Assembly (NCBI RefSeq): GCF_001434785.1
Contig: NZ_AZDT01000057.1
Location: forward strand, 1-40,501
Length of the DNA stretch: 40,501 bases
Source: Levilactobacillus namurensis DSM 19117
GTDB lineage: Bacteria > Bacillota > Bacilli > Lactobacillales > Lactobacillaceae
Direction: 5' to 3'
Part shown: in pieces, positions 14,989 to 23,158 of the stretch
Layout: each line of letters opens with the position of its first letter
How positions within the stretch are numbered: the stretch's first letter is position 1
The notes under the pieces: model-generated
What the model saw: the letters and a program-made list of their open reading frames with translations, nothing else
Told to the model about the DNA's origin: nothing
Databases searched by the model: none
Program-made: the position numbers and the translations under genes

Positions 14989-15246
14989 ATGGCTTTACAC
15001 GAAAATGACCGGGTTTACTGCAAGGAAACCGAACTGTTTTCCGATGCCTTTTACGGCACCATCACCAAGATCTACGAACACGCTGCGTTGGTCAAAGTTG
15101 AACCAGACCAACTGAAGAAAAAGGAAACCGATAAAATTGACTCTTTCGGGGACTTAGTGGTCATTCGGCAAACCGAATTACAACTAGTCGATGAGAATGG
15201 CGCGCCCTTACCAGAACCAGAAGAAAAGTTAGAGGCCGCTGAATAA
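14989..15246 (+). CDS. Small conserved-looking protein, DUF2187/YkvS-like
   Basis: An 85-residue acidic protein. The order ENDRVYCKE...YGTITKIYEHAALVKVE...FGDLVVIRQTELQLVDE resembles the small KOW-like beta-barrel proteins of the DUF2187 (YkvS) group. That match is from memory of the pattern only. The acidic tail (PEPEEKLEAAE) looks disordered. A GGGGGA ribosome site precedes the ATG and TTGACA with a 17-base spacer to TACCCT lies upstream. It converges on the MarR gene and shares a bidirectional terminator with it. Confidence 0.7.
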   Translation: MALHENDRVYCKETELFSDAFYGTITKIYEHAALVKVEPDQLKKKETDKIDSFGDLVVIRQTELQLVDENGAPLPEPEEKLEAAE

Positions 15247-15265
15247 GTTTCGTTGAACACACAAC

Positions 15266-15302
15266 AAAGCGCTGATGGACAATTCGTCTACCAGCGCTTT
15301 TT
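15266..15302. terminator. Bidirectional terminator between the small protein and marR genes
   Basis: AAAGCGCTG pairs with CAGCGCTTT across a 17-base loop, followed by T on the plus strand; the leading AAA gives a short U-tract on the minus strand. It serves the two convergent genes. Confidence 0.85.
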
Positions 15303-15304
15303 GA

Positions 15305-15688
15305 TTATGACTTAACATATGATGATAACTTTGACATCAATTGCGGCAATTCGTGGGCTAAGACCAGACTAACGTGCTCGTGAATCGCTTCTCCGCGTTC
15401 GGTAATCTGGAAGACGTGGTACCGCCGATCAGTCGGTAACGTTTCGTCTTGGATGTACCCGTTCTTCAGCAACCGACTGATTTGAATGGAAATCATCGAT
15501 TGGCCGACGTTCAACCGCCGGGATAATTCACTGGTACTGGTCTTTTCCTTCATCAATTCATGTAAGATCCGGTATTGTTCAAAAGTGACCGCATCCCCAC
15601 TGCTTGGCCGCTTAATAAAGGGACGTAGCACCGAATTCAATTGGTGAATCCGCTCGATGTCTACGGCCATTTCGTCAACATCTGTCAT
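15305..15688 (-). CDS. MarR-family transcriptional regulator
   Basis: The start is taken at MTDVDEM (15688) because AGGAGG lies 9 bases upstream; an ORF extension to 15715 has no such site. The 127-residue product has the MarR layout: helical dimerisation ends around a winged HTH. The recognition region is TSELSRRLNVGQSMISIQISRLLKNGYI and the wing DETLPTDRRYHVFQITERG, which contains the usual D-x-R-x element. It probably represses itself and nearby or distant genes in response to small aromatic or oxidising compounds, but no target is evident here. It is a single-gene unit convergent with the 85-aa gene. Confidence 0.9.
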   Translation of the reverse strand: MTDVDEMAVDIERIHQLNSVLRPFIKRPSSGDAVTFEQYRILHELMKEKTSTSELSRRLNVGQSMISIQISRLLKNGYIQDETLPTDRRYHVFQITERGEAIHEHVSLVLAHELPQLMSKLSSYVKS

Positions 15689-15933
15689 GACGCTCTTCCT
15701 CCTCATGGCAGTCATGGCCTAGGTGGTTGGCCCAGCCATGGCCGCTAAAACATAGTCATCGCAAACCAACCTAGAACCCAAAATACTGATGGACTAAGTT
15801 GATACTCTTCGTATTGTAACATAGAACAAACAGCTACACTGTAAAAAAATCACGGGAGTGTGAATTTTTTGCTCAAATTTGATTTCTAATCCAGCCACTG
15901 CGGTCATCTCCTCCAGTGGATTCTTAGCTCTCA

Positions 15934-16743
15934 TTAATTTAAGCGTTCGTCCTGTCGAATCGTAATCACTAATTTACGCAATTGATCATCCGGCATCGGA
16001 TATTGAATATTATCAAAAGCCTGACGAACTAACCTAACATCCCGACTGATATGTAATGCGTGTAACGCGGCCCGAATATCGGCCAGATAAGTATCATTGG
16101 GATGAGCGCCACGACGGACACCGTACCCAGCCCGATGTTGGGCTTGAATCAACCCGAGGTGCTGTTGCTCATTACGATGAATATAAGCTGCGCAACGAGC
16201 CTTCTTCTTCAACGTACCCGGACGTTCTCCTACTTCGATCATTAAACTCTCATCAAACCCATCATCCAATAAAACCTCTGAATGTGTCTCATAAGCTGTT
16301 CGATTAATCGTGTTGATAATCGTACAGTTCAGCCAGCTGTACTGACTGTTGACTTTTGCGCCAATCGTTACCAGTTGCAAATTCCCTAAAACATAGGGCA
16401 ACGTCGAGACTTGTTGGTGCAGGTACTCCCGATTCATCAGGTCGCGATACACCTTCATGTCTAACCAGCAAACAACACCGGTATTAGCCCGCAGATTAAT
16501 GACCTTAATCGCACTTAACGGCGTCCGGAAGAACCCTCCAGTAGTCGTCCAAACGATACTGCCCGAATACTTGTCATATCCCCGACAATTCTTGATATAC
16601 AGCACATGTTCCCAATCAATCTCAGGATCATCACCAGGAACTTCAATCGTCACATCTTCTGGATGTAAATCCACAAGGTTTAAGACCCCCGTTCGTTGAA
16701 GTCCTGTCCGGAATTCAGTCGTGAGTCCTCTAAGAGAAATCAT
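15934..16743 (-). CDS. Hypothetical protein, 269 aa
   Basis: The start at 16743 (MISLRG) follows GGAGG by 8 bases. It is a soluble protein without signal peptide or membrane span, rich in beta-type segments in the first 170 residues (VLYIKNCRGYDKYSGSIVW, FFRTPLSAIKVINLRANTG) and helical at the C terminus. Codon use and base composition are more AT-rich than the flanking genes, which hints at acquisition or low expression. I do not recognise a family. It is preceded by a two-tiered hairpin leader at 16782-16819 and ends without a strong terminator (a weak CCACTG/CAGTGG stem near 15894-15932). Confidence 0.7.
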   Translation of the reverse strand: MISLRGLTTEFRTGLQRTGVLNLVDLHPEDVTIEVPGDDPEIDWEHVLYIKNCRGYDKYSGSIVWTTTGGFFRTPLSAIKVINLRANTGVVCWLDMKVYRDLMNREYLHQQVSTLPYVLGNLQLVTIGAKVNSQYSWLNCTIINTINRTAYETHSEVLLDDGFDESLMIEVGERPGTLKKKARCAAYIHRNEQQHLGLIQAQHRAGYGVRRGAHPNDTYLADIRAALHALHISRDVRLVRQAFDNIQYPMPDDQLRKLVITIRQDERLN

Positions 16744-16781
16744 CGAAACCGCCTCCAAAAACTCCTTGCTTCAACCTGACC

Positions 16782-16819
16782 GGTAAGGGTATTTAACTGC
16801 CTAAGCAGTTATCCTTACC
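16782..16819 (-). promoter_or_regulatory. Two-tiered hairpin just upstream of the 269-aa gene
   Basis: GGTAAGG/CCTTACC outer arms enclose the AACTGC/GCAGTT inner stem. It sits 39 bases before the start codon. It could be an operator dyad or a 5' UTR hairpin; no U-tract follows, so it is not an intrinsic terminator. Confidence 0.45.
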
Positions 16820-17077
16820 ACCGCTATAATGTCATAAATCACGAACAATGGCAAGATATTAGCTCATTTGTTATTTAAAATGTAATTTGCACAGGGATTG
16901 ATATTGTTGGGCTATCTAAGTGTTTAGGCACAACATTTCAATCACTAGTACAACGAACTATAAATATATTTATAAAAGAAATATTCGACTTCTTCGTAAA
17001 TTCTTAACGAAATCACATGAACTTGCTGACCGGACTTGATATGATGGGAAGTGCTAAATAGGAAAGGAAGCTGTTCC

Positions 17078-17716
17078 ATGACAAAACATACGATTGGTGC
17101 CGTACTGAAGGCCCTGCGCCTCGAAAAATATGGCGACTCAGCCGGCACCGCTGACTTTGAGTACGATATCCGCACCATCTATGACATTCAACCCTGGGCT
17201 TATTGGTACCTAGAACGCCAACGAGCGGGTCAATTGGACCAGGAACGTCTGGCGCTGGTCTGCCAGATCTATGACCTGACTCCGGAAAGCTTCGCGCAAC
17301 TCCAGGTTGCCCCCGACCTTTCCGCCGCGGTTCACGCCCACACCGAAGCTATTCGGGCGCACCAGCAGTGGCAACACCGTCGCGAACGGTTAGCTTGGCC
17401 GGATAGCGCTATGACCGCCGCCCAGTTGACGGACCCCACGACCAGGCCTGAGGCCACGCACCGGCCGGAGGATATCTTGCGTTACGTCCGCTTGGCTTCC
17501 CAATGGACGGTCGCCCACATGGCCGCTTACTTCGAGCTTCCCGATCTGCTTTACTGGCAGATGGAGGTAGGATTGATTCCGCTTAGCGACGAGATCGACC
17601 AGTGGCTCTGCACCCTCCTCAACACCGACGACCTGACCACGTTCACCCAAACGCCCGACTTAGACCAGCTGATGCGCTTCGCCCTCCAGCAATCAACCCA
17701 CCAACAAATCGATTGA
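17078..17716 (+). CDS. Protein with two degenerate HTH-like segments
   Basis: The ATG at 17078 follows GGAAAGGAAG. The 212-residue product has two similarly built halves. Residues 1-75 include IGAVLKALRLEKYG and RAGQLDQERLALVCQIYDL, and residues 125-185 include EDILRYVRLASQWTVAHMAAYFELPDLLYWQMEVGLIPLSDEIDQWL. Each resembles an Xre-like HTH in which the recognition helix holds aromatic residues. A Gln/Arg-rich linker joins them. It may be a diverged tandem Xre regulator. The target is unknown and the HTH call is by eye. It is convergent with the Panacea gene, sharing a terminator. Confidence 0.65.
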   Translation: MTKHTIGAVLKALRLEKYGDSAGTADFEYDIRTIYDIQPWAYWYLERQRAGQLDQERLALVCQIYDLTPESFAQLQVAPDLSAAVHAHTEAIRAHQQWQHRRERLAWPDSAMTAAQLTDPTTRPEATHRPEDILRYVRLASQWTVAHMAAYFELPDLLYWQMEVGLIPLSDEIDQWLCTLLNTDDLTTFTQTPDLDQLMRFALQQSTHQQID

Positions 17717-17807
17717 CCATACCCAAGTTCGTAAGGTCAGTAACTATACTATTCAAGTCGTCTAACAACCATTAACCCCCTGAGTGTGGCTAAGTTGGCT
17801 GGCACGT

Positions 17808-17844
17808 TAAAAAGGCACGATTCCGTCTGAGAATCGTGCCTTTT
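17808..17844. terminator. Bidirectional terminator
   Basis: A perfect 13-bp stem AAAGGCACGATTC/GAATCGTGCCTTT with T on both exits. It closes the rightward HTH-like gene and the leftward Panacea gene. Confidence 0.92.
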
Positions 17845-17890
17845 GATTATCAATCTGAATTTCAGTTTTGCATTGGCTTGATCATCAAAA

Positions 17891-18322
17891 TTAATCTTCC
17901 ATCGCAACGTCGTCCAAAGTATAGGCAATCTGACTTCGCCAACCGATTAGATGCGTTTCATGCTGACTCCAAAACTTCTCCTGATGTGAAATATGGATAA
18001 GCTCGAAAGTGTCCCGTTGCAAAAATTGAAAAATCACAGAATTCAATACCTGATACTCAGAATTCTCAGTGTCTCGCTCCGTAATTGGATCAGCACCATA
18101 GACCTTGTACTTCTCGTAAATCTCACGCTCAACTGGCCCGTACCGCCAAACCTCAAACGGCTGATCATAAGTCTTTTCAATCGCAGGTTCATTAAGTAGT
18201 TGCTGGTTAAGCGCCTGTTTTAGTGTAAAGAACAGAACCTTTTGTAACTGCAGATTGGTCACCGGGACATTACGTTGCCGTACAACGCCGATGATGCGCT
18301 TCGCTAAAGCATCCACGGTCAT
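17891..18322 (-). CDS. Panacea-domain (DUF4065, SocA-like) protein without an adjacent toxin
   Basis: A 143-residue protein with the Panacea/DUF4065 pattern: N-terminal ALAKRIIGVVRQ, then PVTNLQLQKVLFFTLKQAL, and the hallmark W-R-Y-G-P-V (EVWRYGPVEREIYEKYKVYG). This domain is the versatile antitoxin of PanAT toxin-antitoxin pairs and also occurs in SocA, a ClpXP adaptor. Here it stands alone: terminators lie on both sides and I find no toxin-like ORF directly upstream or downstream. It may be an orphan antitoxin, an adaptor, or have lost its partner. AGAGAGGAA precedes the ATG. Confidence 0.85.
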   Translation of the reverse strand: MTVDALAKRIIGVVRQRNVPVTNLQLQKVLFFTLKQALNQQLLNEPAIEKTYDQPFEVWRYGPVEREIYEKYKVYGADPITERDTENSEYQVLNSVIFQFLQRDTFELIHISHQEKFWSQHETHLIGWRSQIAYTLDDVAMED

Positions 18323-18483
18323 TGCTATTCCTCTCTAAAAGCAAATGCGTAACTAGAAAATCATGACAAAATGGCGAGCTTTGTCATGATTTTTAGCCTT
18401 ATTACTTAAGTGGTGTACTTCAATTTTAAACACAGAAGCAAATTATACCGAAACTAATGCTTTCAAGACAACTCCTAAATTTT

Positions 18484-18521
18484 CCAAAACAAAATGACAT
18501 GCCAGCCAAAGCCAGCATGCC
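18484..18521 (-). terminator. Terminator of the first S-layer gene
   Basis: An 11-bp stem (18511-18521 with 18496-18506) with three G-T pairs and a TTTG-type loop, followed on the minus strand by ATTTTGTTTTGG. It is 27 bases past the stop codon. Confidence 0.85.
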
Positions 18522-18548
18522 ATTCATTTACACTATAAAAATAATTAA

Positions 18549-19925
18549 CTAAGCAATCCAGTTACTATTTGAGGTAGTCGTATTCAGCTTACCTTCAACC
18601 AAAGTTGCCTTGAAACTGGCCTTCAACGTGTCACCGTAATTCTTAGTCCGGTTATCGCCGTTAAAGTTTTCAGGTTCAAAGGTAAATTCGTAATAGTAAG
18701 ACTTGCCATTAGCATCATGGTACACCTTAGCACCCTTAACCGCATTATTAGCACCCAAGGCCGTCTTTACAGCATTAAGATCAGTAGTTGAGAAGGCTTG
18801 GCCTTGCGTCCCCGTCAAAGCGTTAATTCCAGCCGTGCTTAACGTTGCTGATAAATCACTGGCAGATAATACATCATTAACGCCAAGTGGATTTGTAACC
18901 GTCCCGGCCTTGGCATCAACGTTATCAATAACCATCTGAATCTTAGATGTTGCAGCGGCTACCACGTCAACATAAACGGTGTTGCCGTAAGTAGCATTGG
19001 CTGTATCAACCGTAGCATTCAACTTGTAATTTGCTGGCTTGGAGTTGGCAATGAAGTCAGACAGACTAACACCTGCAACGTTCTTAGCATCATTAACCTT
19101 ATCTCCGGCCTTAGTCTTAGCAGCGGCGGTGATCCAAGTAGCATTACCTACCGATTGACCTGCAGCATCACGATAAACAATCTTAACGCTGTTATCGTTT
19201 GTAGCAGCCGCTTCAGCAGTTCCTAAAGTCAGTCCACCCAAAGTTACCGTAGTTGCATCCTGATACCCGTTACCGACGTAAATCCAGCCAGAAACAGATG
19301 GACGTTGCGCGTCAGTCACGTAGTAGTATAAAGAGCCTTCACGGGTCTTGGTAGCAGCTTTAGAAACCGTAAAAGTATCCGTATCCTTCACACCATACAT
19401 GCTAACCTTCTTAGCCTTGTATTGCGTGTACTTAGGTGCATTCCATAAAGTGTTCTTCTTAACATCCGTTAGCTTAAAGCCAGCAGTGCGTGATGGTAAT
19501 GCCGCTGATTTAGTCGTTTCTGCAGAAGTAATCCCTCCTGCAAATGCATCAGCGTTCTTACCACCGTAAACGTAGCCCCGGTACTTACCATTCATGGTAA
19601 CGACCTTGTAGTAAACAGACCCCTTGTTCGTCGTTGCAATGGAATAAGCCCGGAAATAGTCTGCAGACTTCTTGGAATTAGCTAATTTGGCCATCTTGGC
19701 TTTTGAAGCAACAACTTTGGCACCCTTGACCGTCCCTGGCTTCGTGTAAAGTGCATTCTTACCCGTCGCAACAACATTACGAGTTTCTGGTGCTGAACTT
19801 AATTTCTTGGTAGAAGTGACCTTAGCCTTAGAAGCAGCGTTAGCAGTTGTAGAAACCGCCGTAACGGCACCCAAACTTAATGCAGCTAAACCAAGGTACA
19901 ATGTCTTAGTTAAACGTGATTGCAT
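18549..19925 (-). CDS. S-layer protein of the L. brevis Slp type (first copy)
   Basis: A secreted surface-lattice protein of 458 aa. Residues 1-30 are a signal peptide (MQSRLTKTLYLG...TTANA). The mature N-terminal half has the L. brevis Slp cell-wall-binding repeats ([48 protein letters not shown]). The C-terminal half is the self-assembly part, rich in Ala/Thr/Val and ending SNSNWIA, exactly as in the second copy. AGAGGAGAG precedes the ATG. Its promoter (a good TATACT but a poor -35, TAACGC) looks weaker than those of the second copy, and codons are less optimised, suggesting a minor or condition-dependent S-layer protein. In L. brevis, alternative slp genes are expressed under different growth conditions. 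Confidence 0.93.
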   Translation of the reverse strand: MQSRLTKTLYLGLAALSLGAVTAVSTTANAASKAKVTSTKKLSSAPETRNVVATGKNALYTKPGTVKGAKVVASKAKMAKLANSKKSADYFRAYSIATTNKGSVYYKVVTMNGKYRGYVYGGKNADAFAGGITSAETTKSAALPSRTAGFKLTDVKKNTLWNAPKYTQYKAKKVSMYGVKDTDTFTVSKAATKTREGSLYYYVTDAQRPSVSGWIYVGNGYQDATTVTLGGLTLGTAEAAATNDNSVKIVYRDAAGQSVGNATWITAAAKTKAGDKVNDAKNVAGVSLSDFIANSKPANYKLNATVDTANATYGNTVYVDVVAAATSKIQMVIDNVDAKAGTVTNPLGVNDVLSASDLSATLSTAGINALTGTQGQAFSTTDLNAVKTALGANNAVKGAKVYHDANGKSYYYEFTFEPENFNGDNRTKNYGDTLKASFKATLVEGKLNTTTSNSNWIA

Positions 19926-20089
19926 GATGTACTCTCCTCTGGTAATAATTAAAGTATGTGACGAACCTAAGTATATCAGATAATTTACAGAAGCGTTAGA
20001 TTATTTAAAAACTCTCGTCAAATTACATCGCAAAAACTTTACTCTAAAATTTTATTAAGGGCGAGCCACTTAAACAAAAGCATTAGCGA

Positions 20090-20710
20090 CTACTTCTTAA
20101 GCAATTCATAGATGACTTCATATATAGATTTTCGAATCACAGTTAGTTTCGAAAAGAAACGCGAATAAATTCCACATACAATTAAAATAATTATTACACT
20201 CGCAAATACGGTTACAAAAGTCGCGTAGTCTGTGCTCATTCCCGAAATTATATCAGTCAAAATAGAAGCTCGATTTTTTCCACTCGCGGCAATCACTGCA
20301 CTTATCCTGACTGAATCAAAGGCTAACAAACTAGCTTGTATCGCAACCAGACATGTCAGTATCCAAGTAAACCAAGTGCTTACTTGGGTCAGAACACGGC
20401 CCTCTCTCAGCTCATCCAATATCTTATCCAAATAGTCAATCTTTTTCTCACTTGGAACCCCGCTGAGCACATCATCTTTTAGATAGGATGTATAATTCTT
20501 AATTGCTTGATGATCATAAATGACCATGCGTCTCAATAAAACAAAACCACAAGAACCAATAACTAGGCCTACTATTGCAACAACTCCTTTCTGATATAAA
20601 ATGCCGCTCCATCCAACAATAATCGCAAATACCAGACACATAAAAACTTCATCAATTCCTTTATGTAACCTCGGCGCCCTCTTTATAATCTCACACACTT
20701 GTGTCGACAA
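20090..20710 (-). CDS. AT-rich four-span membrane protein between the S-layer genes
   Basis: The TTG start at 20710 is chosen because AGAGGAGGG lies 6-7 bases upstream; an ATG frame extension at 20728 would place that site inside the gene. The 206-residue product has hydrophobic spans at about 25-43, 46-65, 113-133 and 168-188, and a cytosolic charged loop (EKKIDYLDKILDELREG) between the second and third. I do not recognise a family. Base composition and codons are clearly more AT-rich than the rest of the window, indicating transfer. No strong terminator follows before the first slp gene. A link to S-layer export is only positional. Confidence 0.7.
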   Translation of the reverse strand: MSTQVCEIIKRAPRLHKGIDEVFMCLVFAIIVGWSGILYQKGVVAIVGLVIGSCGFVLLRRMVIYDHQAIKNYTSYLKDDVLSGVPSEKKIDYLDKILDELREGRVLTQVSTWFTWILTCLVAIQASLLAFDSVRISAVIAASGKNRASILTDIISGMSTDYATFVTVFASVIIILIVCGIYSRFFSKLTVIRKSIYEVIYELLKK

Positions 20711-20754
20711 CACTAACCCTCCTCTCATAACTTTAAAACCATTTTTTGGTAAAT

Positions 20755-20790
20755 AAAAAGGGACTCAATTCTGTTAAGAATTGAATCCCT
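20755..20790 (-). terminator. Terminator of the second S-layer gene
   Basis: GGGATTCAATTC/GAATTGAGTCCC stem, then TTTTTATTT on the minus strand. Strong, as expected for a very highly expressed gene. Confidence 0.93.
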
Positions 20791-20850
20791 TTTCGATTTA
20801 TTATCAGTATACACCGACAACAAACCTTCTCACTGTACTGTTAACTTAAA

Positions 20851-22224
20851 TTAAGCAATCCAGTTACTGTTTGAAGAAGTGTTCTTAGGAGCACCCTTAG
20901 TCAAAACAGCTGAGAAGCTGGCAGTCAAATTGTCACCATAAGTGGCAGTCCGGTTGTCAGAAGTGAAGTTCGTTGGTTCGAAGGTAAATACGTAGTGGTA
21001 AGCATCACCATTATCCGCATAATAAGTCTTCGTACCAGTGATTGCGGCAGTACCGAAGGCACTTTGGATAGTAGCCAAGTTGTCACCAATTTGGGTACCC
21101 TTAGTACCAGTCAAAGCCTTGATACCAGCATCACTCAAGGTAGCAGTTAAGTCAGAAGCAGATAACTTAGCACCAACAGCTAATGGGTTAGCAACAGTAG
21201 CAGCCGTGTTGTCAACCTTATCAGCAATCAATTGTACCTTAGAAGTAGCAGCAGCCGTTACGTCAACGTAAACCGTGTTGCCGTAAGTAGCAGATGAAGT
21301 ATCTACAGTACCAGTAGTCGTGTAACCACTTGGTAATGAGTTAGTAACGAATTCAGCTAACTTAGTACCAGCAGCGTTGGTAGCATCAGTACCAACCGTA
21401 GCACCGGCCTTAGTGCCAGAAGCGTTAGTGATCCAAGTAGCAGTAGCTACTTGAGCACCGTTAGCACGGTAAACAACCTTAACACTGTTGTCGTTAGTAG
21501 CAGCAGCATCGGCCATCGTCAAGGAAAGGCCACCAAGGTCTTGAGACGTAGCGTTGGCAACGTAACCCTTACCAGCGTAAATCCAACCGGAAATAGCAGA
21601 ATTGTTAACGTCAGTTACGTGGTAGTATAATGAACCTTCACGCGTCTTAGTAGCAGCTTGGTCTACCTTGAAAGTATCGGTAGCCTTGGCACCGTACATG
21701 TTAACCTTCTTAGCCTTGTATTGAGTGTACTTAGGAGCACTCCAAAGAGTGTTCTTAGTAACATCCTTCAAGTAGTAACCAATAGTCCGAGTTGGGTTAG
21801 TAGCAGTCGTAGTCGTTTCGGCAGCCTTGATACCACCACCAAAGGTGTCGGCAACCTTACCACCGTAAACATAACCACGGTACTTTTGGTCCATCGTTAC
21901 AACACGGTAGTAGATAGAACCACGGTTAGTGGTCTTAACACCGTAAGCACGGAAGTAGTCAGCAGACTTCTTAGAAGAAGCTAACTTAGCCATCGTTGCC
22001 TTAGAAGCAACTACCTTAGCACCCTTAACAGTACCAGGCTTAGTGTAAAGTGCGTTAGTACCAGTAGCTTCTACGTTACGCTTAGTAGCGTCAGTAGTCA
22101 GCTTGCTGTAAGCACCAGCAGTAGCGTAGGACTTAGCTGAAGCAGTCGTGGAAACCGTTGCAACGGCACCAAAACTCAATGCAGCAAGACCCAAGTAAAG
22201 AGATTTCTTTAAACTTGATTGCAT
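20851..22224 (-). CDS. Major S-layer protein of the L. brevis Slp type (second copy)
   Basis: 457 aa, with a 30-residue signal peptide ([16 protein letters not shown]...TTASA) and a mature protein beginning KSYATAGAY, close to the classic L. brevis SlpA start. The N-terminal wall-binding half is strongly alike to the first copy. The C-terminal assembly half shares the ATNDNSVK and [11 protein letters not shown] blocks but diverges elsewhere, and the SNSNWIA end is identical. Codon choice is very uniform (GTA, GCA, ACT/TTA-type preferred codons), a sign of extreme expression. Two good promoters, a TGGAGGAAAA ribosome site and a strong terminator support it being the main lattice protein. Confidence 0.95.
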   Translation of the reverse strand: MQSSLKKSLYLGLAALSFGAVATVSTTASAKSYATAGAYSKLTTDATKRNVEATGTNALYTKPGTVKGAKVVASKATMAKLASSKKSADYFRAYGVKTTNRGSIYYRVVTMDQKYRGYVYGGKVADTFGGGIKAAETTTTATNPTRTIGYYLKDVTKNTLWSAPKYTQYKAKKVNMYGAKATDTFKVDQAATKTREGSLYYHVTDVNNSAISGWIYAGKGYVANATSQDLGGLSLTMADAAATNDNSVKVVYRANGAQVATATWITNASGTKAGATVGTDATNAAGTKLAEFVTNSLPSGYTTTGTVDTSSATYGNTVYVDVTAAATSKVQLIADKVDNTAATVANPLAVGAKLSASDLTATLSDAGIKALTGTKGTQIGDNLATIQSAFGTAAITGTKTYYADNGDAYHYVFTFEPTNFTSDNRTATYGDNLTASFSAVLTKGAPKNTSSNSNWIA

Positions 22225-22272
22225 AATCTATTTTCCTCCAAACATATTGTATGTAATCTATCAAGCAGTAAT

Positions 22273-22301
22273 AGTATACATTAAATCAGAAAATTTGTTA
22301 A
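22273..22301 (-). promoter_or_regulatory. Proximal promoter (P1) of the second slp gene
   Basis: TTAACA (22301-22296), a 17-base spacer, then TATACT (22278-22273). It gives a leader of about 42 nt ending in TGGAGGAAAA before the ATG. Confidence 0.85.
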
Positions 22302-22356
22302 GATTTATATTCCCAACCAACCTGATAAACGTTTACCACTACTCAACTACAGGTAA

Positions 22357-22385
22357 ATTATAGCTAGTTCTTCGCAATTAGACAA
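22357..22385 (-). promoter_or_regulatory. Distal promoter (P2) of the second slp gene
   Basis: TTGTCT (22385-22380), a 17-base spacer, then a perfect TATAAT (22362-22357). Two tandem promoters are known for slpA of L. brevis. A GATAAACGTTTACC dyad between P1 and P2 (about 22324-22337) resembles a damaged cre or another operator. Confidence 0.8.
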
Positions 22386-22553
22386 GGAATCCGCTTGTAT
22401 TGTAGCTCGATTGAAATAAAAACAGTCGTCTTGTAACAAACCTGTTATATTCAGCCTGTTTACGATGCTTATTTAAGAAACCAATAATCTTAAGGCTAAG
22501 TTATGTCTAGCCTCCATATTCACTAACCCCCGCTTTGAAAAGAATCTCTTTAC

Positions 22554-22582
22554 TTGTTCTTCATTCTATTTACTGCTAGACT
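22554..22582 (+). promoter_or_regulatory. Promoter of a tiny transcription unit
   Basis: TTGTTC (22554-22559), a 17-base spacer, then TAGACT (22577-22582), on the plus strand divergent from the slp promoters. The terminator at 22682-22710 makes a transcript of about 120 nt. Confidence 0.65.
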
Positions 22583-22613
22583 GACCATATCTTATGAAAG
22601 GGGGTGATGCTTT

Positions 22614-22670
22614 TTGGCTACAGGAAATAGCCTTAAGGTCATCGCTTCCGCGGAGAACGGAAACGATTAA
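22614..22670 (+). CDS. Possible 18-residue peptide (or small RNA)
   Basis: A TTG start 8-9 bases after AAAGGGGG opens 18 codons reading MATGNSLKVIASAENGND, then TAA. The transcript has its own promoter and terminator. An ATG at 22594 opens a different 33-codon frame, and an ATG at 22607 an 7-codon frame, so the coding choice is uncertain and the product could be a regulatory RNA. No signal peptide or membrane span. I do not recognise it with certainty. Confidence 0.35.
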   Translation: MATGNSLKVIASAENGND

Positions 22671-22681
22671 CCTTCAGGATT

Positions 22682-22710
22682 GGCCGGCGAAATGATCTCG
22701 CCGGCCTTTT
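22682..22710 (+). terminator. Terminator of the tiny transcription unit
   Basis: A perfect GGCCGGCGA/TCGCCGGCC 9-bp stem, then TTTT on the plus strand. Confidence 0.9.
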
Positions 22711-22820
22711 AGTTTGCCTATTTTTAATTGGTTAATTAGTTGAGGTATCCCTAATCTTAAACACCAATTCATTGTAACTTTACCCGTAGCTACCTATACT
22801 AATCACTGGAGGTGCGGGAT

Positions 22821-23054
22821 ATGTTAACCATTTACGTTGATCCTAAGAAGCAAAATCAAGTTGTTCAGTTGTCTGATCAAGACCGCGGCTACCTGTCCGT
22901 TCAACCCGAAACCGATGGCGCCGACCGGTATACCTTCACGTTCACGGGCCACGCCCACCCGAGCTTCTGGCACGAAGGCGCGCTGACCGACGGCTTAGAA
23001 GAGACCGTCCGCAGTATCGATGGTACTCAGAAGTACCAGATTCTCTTCCGTTGA
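22821..23054 (+). CDS. Hypothetical protein, 77 aa
   Basis: The ATG at 22821 follows GGAGG by 8 bases; a GTG at 22812 overlaps that site and is rejected. The small acidic soluble protein begins MLTIYVDPKKQNQVVQLSDQ and has alternating beta-strand-like stretches (RYTFTFTGHAHPSFWHEG). No family is recognised. It is a single-gene unit followed by a very strong terminator. Confidence 0.7.
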   Translation: MLTIYVDPKKQNQVVQLSDQDRGYLSVQPETDGADRYTFTFTGHAHPSFWHEGALTDGLEETVRSIDGTQKYQILFR

Positions 23055-23103
23055 TGGCCTGATCTGTCAGTGGCGTTGGACTGAGAGCTCAACCCACCAA
23101 CCG

Positions 23104-23158
23104 CCCACCCGGTATGCGTTGGTCGTCCCATCGACTACGCATACCGGGTGGGCTTTTT
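23104..23158 (+). terminator. Very strong terminator (16-bp stem)
   Basis: A perfect stem between 23104-23119 and 23137-23152 (CCCACCCGGTATGCGT), then five T on the plus strand. Confidence 0.95.

Noticed and set aside
15934-16743. Possible distant ComK-like competence factor
   Set aside because: A few beta-rich segments reminded me of ComK, but motifs and length do not align convincingly, so the gene is left as hypothetical.
16945-17178. 77-codon minus-strand ORF between two genes
   Set aside because: It overlaps the start of the 17078 gene in antisense, has no ribosome site and is aromatic/low-complexity at its end.
22324-22337. GATAAACGTTTACC as a cre in the slp promoter
   Set aside because: Only partial consensus match; recorded as a dyad but not called as a CcpA site.
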